Source of the DNA: Candidatus Heimdallarchaeota archaeon | GTDB lineage: Archaea > Asgardarchaeota > Heimdallarchaeia > Heimdallarchaeales > Heimdallarchaeaceae | Reading direction: 5' to 3' | DNA length: 64,000 nucleotides | NCBI GenBank assembly: GCA_030603365.1 | Contig: JAUVXV010000001.1 | Coordinates: 372,001-436,000, forward strand | In this document: piece after piece, positions 46,317 through 53,562 of the stretch | Numbering within the stretch: the stretch's first letter is position 1 | Layout of the letters: each line of letters opens with the position of its first letter | Notes under the pieces: generated by a model | The model's input: only the letters and a program-made list of their open reading frames with translations | Databases searched by the model: none | Told to the model about the DNA's origin: nothing | Position numbers and translations under genes: made by a program

Positions 46317-47999
46317 ATGAACTTAAGGAAAATCTTGATTGCAAGTGGTATAATATTATTAGTGCTTAATTTAACACCTTCTTTTTCTGAAGCGAAAGAA
46401 AGCCCTCAAACAGATTCAAGTCTAATTGTTAACCAAGAAGTGAATTTCTATTTCAATGTTACAACCATGTACACTGAAATTTCAATTCGAAGTGATGGTT
46501 CTATAGATATTTATTATTTAATTCAATTCTTTAATCATCCAAATTCCTCATATAGTGAGCCTATATGGGTTTTTGATATTGGTTTTCCAAATGTCTATTA
46601 TGATCTTGATTCTGTAAGAGCAAAAATAAATGGTACGGAAATTACAGATATTAACAAAAGTCCTTATGTTGATATAGGCGTAGAAGTGATTCTTGGTTCG
46701 TATGCCGTTCCTTTGGGATACACTGGTGTTCTAGAAGTGTGGTGTCATAATCCAATAATGGTTTATGAAGATGAAAATGAAGGCTTTGGATCTACTGTCT
46801 TTCTACAAACATGGTTTGATTTCCAATATGTTTACCATCAAACCTTTAGAACTGTTCGATTTTATTTCCCCGATGGTTTGGAAGACATAACTGTGGTGGA
46901 ACCGCGTGTTTATGATAGAGGTGATTTTACGGTATTTGAACACCCTACAGATAACGCTCTATCTTATGTTCAATTTTATTATATAGGTTATCCTGATGAT
47001 GGCTATTGGGTTGGTGTAGCTTTTCCTAAAGATTATGCAAGAATTTTCAGTTCATTCTGGCGATTGAAGGTTTTTGGAAACATTATACAGAATCCTTTTT
47101 TTACAGTCGTTATTGCTTTAATAATCCTCGGAATCATTGCTCTTAGTATCAATAAAAGAAGAAATAAGAGAAAATATCTTCCCCCATCAATCAGTTCTTT
47201 GGGCGGGGGGGTAAGAGAAGGTCTAGAGCCTTCAGAAGTAGCGATTTTACTTGAAAGACCATTAACGCAAGTAGCTTCTTTAATGTTATTTGAAATGATG
47301 GAAAAAGGGTATTTAGCTATAAAACAGACATCACCAGCTCTAAGAATGGATGTTACAATAAGTACAGAGGCTGCAAGAGAATTACCCAAATATCAAAGAA
47401 CAATAATCGGAGGGATAAAAAATAGAAATAAAGAAGATATCAAATGGGAAAAGGGTGCTTCATCTGGAGCAATTCCGCCTGAACCTGTTCATCAAGATGC
47501 AATTAAGAGTGCTTTAGTTACTCAAATTAAATCAGTTACTAAAAAGATGAAAGGATTTTCAGCTAGAAAGTCTAGAGATTATTATGAAGCAGTTATAGAT
47601 AGAGCTTGGCAGGAAATGGATAAATCCAAACCAGAATTGAAGAATGCTTTCCTATGGATAATGGTAGATGAGAAGTATGAGCAACAACTTGAGAAATCTG
47701 GTGGAAACTATTACTACCCAAGATGGTATGTGTTTAGTTACTACCTCTATGTTGGAGGACCTCGTCCAACAACTAGAGGTCATTATACAAGAATCCCCTC
47801 CCATAGAAGTATCTCACATGCAGCTCCTGTGAATACTTTTATGTCTGGATTAATTCATAAACCTCAATCTCTCCACAATTCTATAAGGAACATTACTCGA
47901 CCTCCATCAACTAGCTCAGGAAGAAGTGGTGGTGGCGGTGGCGGAGGGTGTGCATGTGCTTGTGCATGTGCTTGTGCTTGTGCAGGAGGCGGAAGATGA
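46317..47999 (+). CDS. DUF2207-like membrane protein with C-terminal Gly7-(Cys-Ala)6-GGGR tail, putative radical SAM substrate
   Basis: 560 aa. Signal peptide (~1-24), extracellular beta-rich domain (~30-245), transmembrane helix (~262-282), then a cytoplasmic part with a DUF2207-like winged module (GLEPSEVAILLERPLTQVAS...EKGYLAIK). The chain ends with seven glycines (538-544), six Cys-Ala repeats (545-556) and GGGR. Ordinary DUF2207 proteins end in a Gly/Ser-rich tail without such cysteines. The stop codon overlaps the start of a radical SAM/SPASM enzyme with a peptide-recognition domain, so the tail is very likely its substrate, to be cross-linked or otherwise modified; a metal-binding tail is the alternative. 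GGGAG at 46306 is a good ribosome-binding site. Confidence 0.85.
   Translation: MNLRKILIASGIILLVLNLTPSFSEAKESPQTDSSLIVNQEVNFYFNVTTMYTEISIRSDGSIDIYYLIQFFNHPNSSYSEPIWVFDIGFPNVYYDLDSVRAKINGTEITDINKSPYVDIGVEVILGSYAVPLGYTGVLEVWCHNPIMVYEDENEGFGSTVFLQTWFDFQYVYHQTFRTVRFYFPDGLEDITVVEPRVYDRGDFTVFEHPTDNALSYVQFYYIGYPDDGYWVGVAFPKDYARIFSSFWRLKVFGNIIQNPFFTVVIALIILGIIALSINKRRNKRKYLPPSISSLGGGVREGLEPSEVAILLERPLTQVASLMLFEMMEKGYLAIKQTSPALRMDVTISTEAARELPKYQRTIIGGIKNRNKEDIKWEKGASSGAIPPEPVHQDAIKSALVTQIKSVTKKMKGFSARKSRDYYEAVIDRAWQEMDKSKPELKNAFLWIMVDEKYEQQLEKSGGNYYYPRWYVFSYYLYVGGPRPTTRGHYTRIPSHRSISHAAPVNTFMSGLIHKPQSLHNSIRNITRPPSTSSGRSGGGGGGGCACACACACACAGGGR
47985..47989 (+). promoter_or_regulatory. GGAGG ribosome-binding site inside the tail codons
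   Basis: GGAGG, part of the codons for the last Gly-Gly of the tail protein, lies six bases before ATG 47996. It decides the start of the radical SAM gene and couples its translation to the tail gene (ATG overlaps TGA). Confidence 0.8.
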
Positions 48000-49339
48000 T
48001 GAATTTATCAGAATTACTGAACAGATTTAGAATAACAAGAAAATCAGAGATGTTCCACCAAAGGAATCTAGATACCACTTCAAGAATGCATCTGCGGAAA
48101 GAAAGGAAAGGAAAGAGTCTTCTCTTAGTTAATGCAACCATGATTTTTCATTTAAACAAGACAGCAACAGACTTTGCTTCTCGAATCATTGATGGTAAAG
48201 ATGATGCTGAAATAATAAGAGAAATGAAAAGGAAATATCGCGTTTCAGAGGAGCAATTGAAAACAGATTTGGATGATCTAAGGAACTCCATTAACCGTCT
48301 ATTAGATGAACCTGATATTGACCCTGTTCAACACCTGTCTCAAGATGTAAGCCCTTTGCTAGAAGCATCCTTTTCGGCACCTTTGAGAATGGATCTTGCA
48401 ATTACATATAGATGTAACAACAAATGTTCAAAGTGCTATGTTGAGAATTACAGAGATGTTAGAGAATTATCAACTATTGAATGGAAAAAAGTTCTAGACA
48501 ATCTTTGGAAAATAGGCATTCCACACGTTACTTTTACTGGTGGAGAACCTACAATAAGACAAGACCTTCCAGATCTTGTTGAATATGCTGAAGATCTTGG
48601 AATAATAACTGGTTTAATTACAAATGGAAGGAAACTCAAAAATGCTAAATTAGTAAACAAACTAGTAAATGCAGGAATTGACCATTTTCAGGTAACGATT
48701 GAAAGTCATGATGCTTCAATACATGATTCAATGTGTGGTGAAAGAGGATCATGGCAAGAAACAGTTGAAGGAATAAAGAATATTGTTCCAACTCCTGTTT
48801 ATATTATGACTAACACAACCTTGACCCCTTATAATATCAAAGATATTGAAAAAACTGTCGAATTTCTTCATTCTATAGGGATTGAGAAGTTTGCAGCAAA
48901 TAGCATTATCAAATCTGGTGGAGGAAAACAAGAGGATTTAGCAATCTCTGTCGAAGAACTAGATGAAGCTCTAACGAAAATTATGAATAAAGCTTATGAA
49001 CTAGGTATGAGTTTTATTTGGTACAGTCCAACAAGATATTGCGATTTTAATCCTATAGACAAAGGATTGGGGATGAAGCAATGTTCAGCTGCTCATATAG
49101 CCATGGCTATCGAACCGGATGGGGAAGTAATACCATGTCAGAGCTATTTTGAAACTCTAGGAAACATTCTTACAACTAGATGGGGTAAAATCTGGAACCA
49201 TAAAACCTCAAGAAAATTAAGAAATATGAAATATCTTCAAGAGGAATGCTTAGATTGTCCTGAAAGAGAAGTGTGCGGTGGAGGGTGCCCATTAAATTAT
49301 GCTGCACCCATGAATATTTGTAAAACCCCATTCTCCTAA
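47996..49339 (+). CDS. Radical SAM/SPASM peptide-modifying enzyme with N-terminal PqqD-like recognition domain
   Basis: 447 aa from ATG 47996. Residues ~41-104 match the PqqD/RRE fold (LLLVNATMIFHLNKTA...KRKYRVSEEQLKTDLDDL), which binds leader or substrate peptides. The radical SAM cluster motif is C140-x3-C144-x2-C147 (YRCNNKCSKCYVE) with GGEPT following. A SPASM domain at the end (QCSAAHIAMAIEPDGEVIPC; CLDCPEREVCGGGCPLNYA) would hold auxiliary 4Fe-4S clusters, as in enzymes that form thioether or C-C crosslinks in peptides. Translationally coupled to the Cys-Ala tail gene; a methyltransferase follows after 19 bases. In-frame GTG 47948 is rejected because it would encode an artefactual CxC stretch. 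Confidence 0.9.
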   Translation: MMNLSELLNRFRITRKSEMFHQRNLDTTSRMHLRKERKGKSLLLVNATMIFHLNKTATDFASRIIDGKDDAEIIREMKRKYRVSEEQLKTDLDDLRNSINRLLDEPDIDPVQHLSQDVSPLLEASFSAPLRMDLAITYRCNNKCSKCYVENYRDVRELSTIEWKKVLDNLWKIGIPHVTFTGGEPTIRQDLPDLVEYAEDLGIITGLITNGRKLKNAKLVNKLVNAGIDHFQVTIESHDASIHDSMCGERGSWQETVEGIKNIVPTPVYIMTNTTLTPYNIKDIEKTVEFLHSIGIEKFAANSIIKSGGGKQEDLAISVEELDEALTKIMNKAYELGMSFIWYSPTRYCDFNPIDKGLGMKQCSAAHIAMAIEPDGEVIPCQSYFETLGNILTTRWGKIWNHKTSRKLRNMKYLQEECLDCPEREVCGGGCPLNYAAPMNICKTPFS

Positions 49340-49358
49340 TTTTTTTCTGGTGCTCGAA

Positions 49359-50114
49359 ATGTCAAACAGAACCAAAGATGTTAACTGGGGACCAGAAATT
49401 CATGAACAATTCAAGAGACAAGCTAAATGGACTGAAGATTTTAGATCTCAAATTTATCGCCAAATAAATCTCAGGAACGCAAAGAGAGTTTTAGAAGTGG
49501 GATGTGGAACAGGCGTAATAACCAATGAACTAAAACAGAAAACTTCTGCTAAAATTACTGCAATTGATTCTGATGAAAACATGGTAGAAATAGCAGAAAA
49601 AAATGTTGTAGATGTCAAATTCTTAGCTGAAAACGTTGAAAAATTAACTATGAAAGACAATTTTTTTGATGTAATTTTGTGTCAGTATCTTTTTCTTTGG
49701 TTATCAAATCCCAAGATAGCAATAAGCGAAATGGTTAGAGTGTGTAAAAAGGGAGGACACGTTGTAGCTTTAGCAGAACCAGATTACGGAGCATGGATCG
49801 AATATCCTGAATTGAATTTAGGGGAAAAGCACATTGAATATCTCAAAAGTGAGGGCGCTGATCCATTCATGGGAAGAAAGATACTCAGTTTATTTGAAGG
49901 AGCAGGTTTACAGACTAACCTTATTACTATAGCTCAGAGCTGGAATCAAGAGAATCTTAAAAACAATATTGAAGAAGAATGGCAAAGAGTATTAGAAGCT
50001 AACTTGATTACCGAAGAAGAATATTCACGTATTATTAAAAAAGAAATGGATCTGATTAGAGAGAATCAAAGAATGATTTTTATGCCAGTTTTTTGCGCAA
50101 TTGGAAGAAAGTAG
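49359..50114 (+). CDS. Class I SAM-dependent methyltransferase, third gene of the tail-modification cluster
   Basis: 251 aa. SAM-binding motif VLEVGCGTGVITNEL, acidic motif ITAIDSDENM and FFDVILCQYLFLWL identify a UbiE/Methyltransf_11-like enzyme. GGTG at 49349-49352 fixes ATG 49359; the frame runs back to GTG 49350. It lies 19 bases after the radical SAM gene on the same strand, so it may be cotranscribed and act on the same product, although its motifs do not identify a substrate. Confidence 0.82.
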   Translation: MSNRTKDVNWGPEIHEQFKRQAKWTEDFRSQIYRQINLRNAKRVLEVGCGTGVITNELKQKTSAKITAIDSDENMVEIAEKNVVDVKFLAENVEKLTMKDNFFDVILCQYLFLWLSNPKIAISEMVRVCKKGGHVVALAEPDYGAWIEYPELNLGEKHIEYLKSEGADPFMGRKILSLFEGAGLQTNLITIAQSWNQENLKNNIEEEWQRVLEANLITEEEYSRIIKKEMDLIRENQRMIFMPVFCAIGRK

Positions 50115-50139
50115 TTCTTTTAAAATAAAAGAAAGGTGG

Positions 50140-50291
50140 TCGGGCTTCCGTGATTTGAACACGGGACCGCTCGGTCTCTACCGGCTGACGCCTTGATCAT
50201 TGCTCACAAGGGTGTCATATGACTACAGCCGAGAGCTCTAAGCCATTTCTCTGAGTTCACACACAATGAGACTCATCTGAGCTAAAGCCCG
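50140..50291 (-). tRNA. tRNA-Tyr (GTA) with two introns
   Basis: Read on the minus strand: acceptor CGGGCTT (50291-50285) pairs with AAGCCCG (50147-50141), discriminator A, and CCA encoded at 50139-50137. T arm is CCGTG-TTCAAAT-CACGG; anticodon stem CTCGG/CCGAG with loop CTGTAGA gives anticodon GTA. The gene is 152 bases, but a 75-base tRNA results after removing a 47-base intron at the usual 37/38 position and an extra ~30-base insert in the D loop; then the D arm reads GCTC-AGATGGCTTA-GAGC with the conserved GG. Splice sites should form bulge-helix-bulge structures; I have not folded them, and the D-loop junction is ambiguous by one or two bases. Confidence 0.9.
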
Positions 50292-50326
50292 ATGTTTATC
50301 CACACATTTTTTCCTTCTACTCTATT

Positions 50327-50335
50327 CTTAAATTT
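50327..50335 (-). promoter_or_regulatory. Possible TATA box of the tRNA gene
   Basis: AATTTAAG on the minus strand about 38 bases before the tRNA 5' end, preceded by A-rich sequence. Spacing would leave a leader of ~10 bases. Weak evidence. Confidence 0.3.
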
Positions 50336-50410
50336 TTCTTTTCTAATCTATAATTTATTTACTGATATCCTTCTACTTAATGCCTTGATTTCTAATATGA
50401 AATACCCCAT

Positions 50411-50445
50411 TTAAGTAAACTTAAAAGTAAGTTCTTCTTACTTTT
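50411..50445 (+). promoter_or_regulatory. Two overlapping inverted repeats in the promoter of the coiled-coil gene
   Basis: TTAAGT-AA-ACTTAA (50411-50424) is followed by AAAAGTAAG-TTCTT-CTTACTTTT (50423-50445), a perfect 9-base inverted repeat, ending 11 bases before ATG 50457. The TATA-like CTTAAAAG lies in the overlap. Position and symmetry suit an operator; an mRNA hairpin is less likely since little leader remains. Confidence 0.5.
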
Positions 50446-50456
50446 ACTCGATAATT

Positions 50457-50939
50457 ATGAGCGAATCCAACGTGCATTATTATAAGCTTTTAGAGCGTCA
50501 ATATGATATTGAAGAAGAACTCCATAAAAAATTGAGTGATCTTCAGGACTTAAGAAAAAAGATTGCAGACCTGAATAAAGGTAAAGCTAAGGATAATAGA
50601 GAAAAAGAAGAACATCTAATAAAGAAGGCTGAGTTTGAGGGTAAAGCTTTGGCGGACAAAGCACTTAAGAGTGAAGTCAAAGCCATGAATCAGGATACTC
50701 AAATAGCTAAGAAAGATGCTAAAATCAAGGAATTAGAACGTAAGATCCTAAAAGTAGAAGAGGAAATCGATGACCTTGAATCAGAGTTTAGTGAAGCTGA
50801 AGCTGATGTTAAAGCTCATGAGACTGGTGTTCCTGATGATGAACCTGTAGTCGAATCTTATGAACCATCGGTTTTAGATGATTCTGAAGAAGAATATGAT
50901 GAAGACAAACCAGTTGATGATCTTAGTTATCAAGACTAG
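50457..50939 (+). CDS. Coiled-coil protein, unknown function
   Basis: 160 aa. Residues ~5-120 are heptad-rich coiled coil (EEELHKKLSDLQDLRKKIAD; KDAKIKELERKILKVEEEID), the last ~40 are acidic and likely disordered. No signal or membrane segment. Not recognised. Its promoter holds two symmetric repeats, so expression is probably regulated. Confidence 0.65.
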   Translation: MSESNVHYYKLLERQYDIEEELHKKLSDLQDLRKKIADLNKGKAKDNREKEEHLIKKAEFEGKALADKALKSEVKAMNQDTQIAKKDAKIKELERKILKVEEEIDDLESEFSEAEADVKAHETGVPDDEPVVESYEPSVLDDSEEEYDEDKPVDDLSYQD

Positions 50940-51040
50940 AATTCTTATATTTTCTTCTTTTTTATATTTTCTTTTCTAAATTTTGTCTTTCCAAGAAATT
51001 TATTTATAGCTATCTTTTCTATTCCTCTAGGTGACATATT

Positions 51041-51424
51041 ATGGAATTGTACGGTACAGCTGATTGGAAAACTGAAAAACATGTGCCAGTAATTGAAGTT
51101 GCTGATGTAATTAAGACAGGCGAAAAAACTCCTGTGATTGTAAGTGTAGGAAAAGAAATTACTCATCCTAACAAAACAGAGCACCATATATCTTGGATTA
51201 AGCTTATGTTTTGGCCAGAAGAAGAGAAATATCCTTATCAAATTGGTTTAGTCAATTTTGATGCTCATGGTGCCTCACTCAAGGGACCTGATTCAAGTGG
51301 AGTTTATTCTGAACCCTATGCAGTTTTTCACATAAAAACTGACAAACCAGGAAAACTAATTGCAACCTCTTACTGTAATATACACGGCTTTTGGAAATAC
51401 GAAAAAGAAGTAAAGGTAGAGTAA
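51041..51424 (+). CDS. sor: Superoxide reductase (neelaredoxin, one-iron type)
   Basis: 127 aa. Superoxide reductase reduces superoxide to peroxide at a square-pyramidal Fe(His)4Cys centre. Ligands are visible at His14 (EKHVPVI, with catalytic Glu12-Lys13), His42 (HPN), His48 (EHHISW), Cys112 and His115 (YCNIHGFW), nearly the Pyrococcus numbering. The N-terminal desulforedoxin domain is absent. GGTGA at 51030 and a TATA-like TTTATTTATAG upstream support ATG 51041. Points to an anaerobe coping with oxygen. Confidence 0.95.
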   Translation: MELYGTADWKTEKHVPVIEVADVIKTGEKTPVIVSVGKEITHPNKTEHHISWIKLMFWPEEEKYPYQIGLVNFDAHGASLKGPDSSGVYSEPYAVFHIKTDKPGKLIATSYCNIHGFWKYEKEVKVE

Positions 51425-51525
51425 ACACTTACTCTTTTTCTTTAATTTTTCTTTAAAATTCTTGATTTTTTACTTTTTTTGGAATTGTCCAATAGAAATA
51501 AGATTATGAAAAATAATTGTTAAAT

Positions 51526-52299
51526 ATGAAAGATATTGAATCCTTAGAACAAAAAGATTTTTTTGAACTGTTCTTACAGGATGGGGAATATCCTTTTTCA
51601 GGTTGGGATTTCTCATATGTAGCAAACAGGATGGTTACAGCACCACTAACTTGGAGTTATAGTACAGAGATTTTACCTTATATCAGAAACGCACAGTCTT
51701 TATTAGATCTGGGTACAGGCGGAGGAGAATTCCTATCCAAGCTAAATCCTTTCCCTCCCCACACATGTGCTACAGAATCTTATGATCCTAATGTCCTTCT
51801 TGCGAAAAAACGTTTGTCTCCTTTAGGTATCAATGTGGTTAAGATTGATGATGATGACAATCTCCCATTCGAAGATGGAGAATTTGAGTTAATAATCAAT
51901 AGACATGAGTCTTTTTCAGTAAATGAGGTCTACAGAATTTTAACTCCCAGAGGGTATTTCATAACTCAACAAGTGGGAGGAAAGAATGATCAACTGCTAA
52001 GAGAGATGCTTGACAACAAGAAAGAAGGGGCTTATGAGCACTGGACATTAGACTATGAGATTGAAGAATTAGTGAATAATGGGTTTGAAGTTTTAAAAAA
52101 GAAAGAAGCATTTCCTATTACTCGTTTCTTTGATGTAGGTGCGATTGTTTTCTACATGTTTGCAGCACCTTGGGAGATACCTGGTTTTTCTGTTGAAAAA
52201 TATCGCGATAAGCTATGGGAGGTTCACAATGTGATTGAGGATAATGGTTATATGGATGTCATCAGTCATAGATTTTTCATTAGAGCAAGAAAGATTTGA
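51526..52299 (+). CDS. Class I SAM-dependent methyltransferase
   Basis: 257 aa. SAM motif LLDLGTGGGEFLSKL and ATESYDPNVLLAKKRL are clear; LTPRGYFITQQVGG follows. The C-terminal part (TRFFDVGAIVFYMFAAPWEI) resembles the rRNA/tRNA-type family of small methyltransferases annotated in many bacteria and archaea, substrate unknown. ATG 51526 preferred over TTG 51517. Confidence 0.8.
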   Translation: MKDIESLEQKDFFELFLQDGEYPFSGWDFSYVANRMVTAPLTWSYSTEILPYIRNAQSLLDLGTGGGEFLSKLNPFPPHTCATESYDPNVLLAKKRLSPLGINVVKIDDDDNLPFEDGEFELIINRHESFSVNEVYRILTPRGYFITQQVGGKNDQLLREMLDNKKEGAYEHWTLDYEIEELVNNGFEVLKKKEAFPITRFFDVGAIVFYMFAAPWEIPGFSVEKYRDKLWEVHNVIEDNGYMDVISHRFFIRARKI

Positions 52300-52340
52300 A
52301 TGATTTAAATAGAATTTAATAGAAAGGTTTATTAAGTTAC

Positions 52341-52370
52341 CATCCCACTGGATGTTGAGTAACATCTGGG
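52341..52370 (+). promoter_or_regulatory. Inverted repeat at the promoter of the ribbon-helix-helix gene
   Basis: GATGTT-GAGT-AACATC (52351-52366) with outer CCCA/TGGG arms lies 15 bases before ATG 52381 and ~25 bases after a TATA-like GGTTTATTAAG, so over the expected transcription start. A good candidate for autoregulation by the encoded regulator. Confidence 0.5.
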
Positions 52371-52380
52371 TGAATGTTGT

Positions 52381-52830
52381 ATGAATAATGAACTTACTGA
52401 AAAACCTGACAAGAACTATGAAAAAATTACGGTAAATCTTCCTGTAGTGGATGTGGGGAAGATTGATTATCTTACTGAACAAGGACACTACAATTCACGT
52501 GCTGAATTTATAAGAGTAGCTGTAAAAAATGAAATTAGTACTCATAAGTATGAATTTGAGCAAATATCACGTTCATTCCAAAATGAAAGGTCGACAAAAA
52601 TGAATTTTGTATTAGGTTCTTTGAATATATCTAGAACTTATCTAGAAAAACTATCTAAGGAAGGAGATAAAGCTAAAATCTTTGTTATCGGACACTTACG
52701 CATTGCAAGAAATGTTGATGTTGAATTAGTTGAAAAAACTGTAGAATCTTTTAAAGTGTACGGAATAAAAAGAGGACCACCTGGAGTTATTAAATTTCTT
52801 GAAAGTTTGAAGTACTCTAGTGAGAATTAG
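52381..52830 (+). CDS. Ribbon-helix-helix (CopG-like) transcription regulator
   Basis: 149 aa. Residues ~13-55 form the RHH DNA-binding unit (KITVNLPVVDVGKIDYLTEQ, then YNSRAEFIRVAVKNEI). The remaining ~90 residues form a second domain (KIFVIGHLRIARNVDVELVE) without the His/Cys nickel ligands of NikR, so another signal or oligomerisation is likely. A T11 tract follows the stop. The F420-type oxidoreductase gene downstream could be a target. Confidence 0.85.
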   Translation: MNNELTEKPDKNYEKITVNLPVVDVGKIDYLTEQGHYNSRAEFIRVAVKNEISTHKYEFEQISRSFQNERSTKMNFVLGSLNISRTYLEKLSKEGDKAKIFVIGHLRIARNVDVELVEKTVESFKVYGIKRGPPGVIKFLESLKYSSEN

Positions 52831-52843
52831 ATCTTTTCCTTTC

Positions 52844-52854
52844 TTTTTTTTTTT
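52844..52854 (+). terminator. Oligo-T terminator candidate after the RHH gene
   Basis: Eleven consecutive T beginning 14 bases after the stop codon; no hairpin, matching archaeal U-tract termination. Confidence 0.45.
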
Positions 52855-52952
52855 ATCTAAGGGACAGACATTCATCCCCTTGTTATAGTTGGCTTCATAA
52901 ATAACACCAATTTGATGAATAAACTTTTGTTTGAAAAGGGAATTAATATCTT

Positions 52953-53501
52953 ATGAACAAAAAAAATAGTGTAAATGTTCCTTTCCCAAGACCAGGCTCA
53001 GCTGAATATGGTTTACTACTTGAAACTGATGAAAAGAAAAAAAAGAAGATACTTACAAAATGGAAGAGAATGAACAAACTTTTCATAATTCCTTTGTATA
53101 GAATAGGTTTACTACCTATATTTGGCATCAACAAAATCTTCTTGCTTCTGTATACGAAAGGGAGAAAAACTGGAAAAACTCGAATAACTCCAGTTGAGTA
53201 TCGTAGGAAGGACGGTTATGTTCATGTTGTTGCGGCAAGAGGTAAAAAAGCTCACTGGTTCAAGAATATGATTGCACATCCTGAGGAAGTCATGGTCAAG
53301 ATTGGGTTCAAAAAAAGAAAAACTTCATTTGAAATATTTGAAAGCATAGACAAAAAAAACAATTTGTTTAAGTGGTATGTTGAGAAATATCCAAAGGCTG
53401 CGAAGTACCTTTTTGGTTGGGATCCAAAAATTGATGTTTTGGAAACTGCTGATTTCACTTCTTTCTCCGAATTAATTGAAATAATAAAATTCGATTTATG
53501 A
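52953..53501 (+). CDS. Deazaflavin (F420)-type nitroreductase-family oxidoreductase (DUF385-like)
   Basis: 182 aa. Residues ~65-130 carry the split-beta-barrel signature YTKGRKTGKTRITPVEY, DGYVHVVAARGKKAHWFKN and HPEEVMVKIG, typical of the Ddn/DUF385 family that uses F420 in many actinobacteria and archaea. The N-terminal ~50 residues are basic and amphipathic and may contact the membrane. Substrate unknown; F420 binding is inferred from family. Confidence 0.75.
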   Translation: MNKKNSVNVPFPRPGSAEYGLLLETDEKKKKKILTKWKRMNKLFIIPLYRIGLLPIFGINKIFLLLYTKGRKTGKTRITPVEYRRKDGYVHVVAARGKKAHWFKNMIAHPEEVMVKIGFKKRKTSFEIFESIDKKNNLFKWYVEKYPKAAKYLFGWDPKIDVLETADFTSFSELIEIIKFDL

Positions 53502-53562
53502 GACCTAATCTTTGCATTATGAAGTAAATGTTTATATTTTTAGAGCATGTATATTCATTACC

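Noticed and set aside
46165..46344. N-terminal extension of the methyltransferase at 45508
   Set aside because: Low-complexity sequence that overlaps the divergent tail gene and its promoter; homologous part begins at ATG 46164.
47948..47995. Upstream GTG start for the radical SAM gene giving a CxC-rich leader
   Set aside because: It is the other frame of the Cys-Ala repeat; the GGAGG-ATG pair at 47985-47998 gives a family-like N-terminus.
46317..47999. Reading the Cys-Ala tail as a simple frameshift or low-complexity error
   Set aside because: The frame continues with a mixture of GCA and GCT codons, ends exactly at an ATGA junction with a good ribosome-binding site, and is preceded by the Gly-rich tail usual for the family.
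47911..48141. Minus-strand His-rich reading frame opposite the Cys-Ala repeats
   Set aside because: It is the complement of the TGT-GCN repeat; no ribosome-binding site and fully overlapped by two well supported genes.
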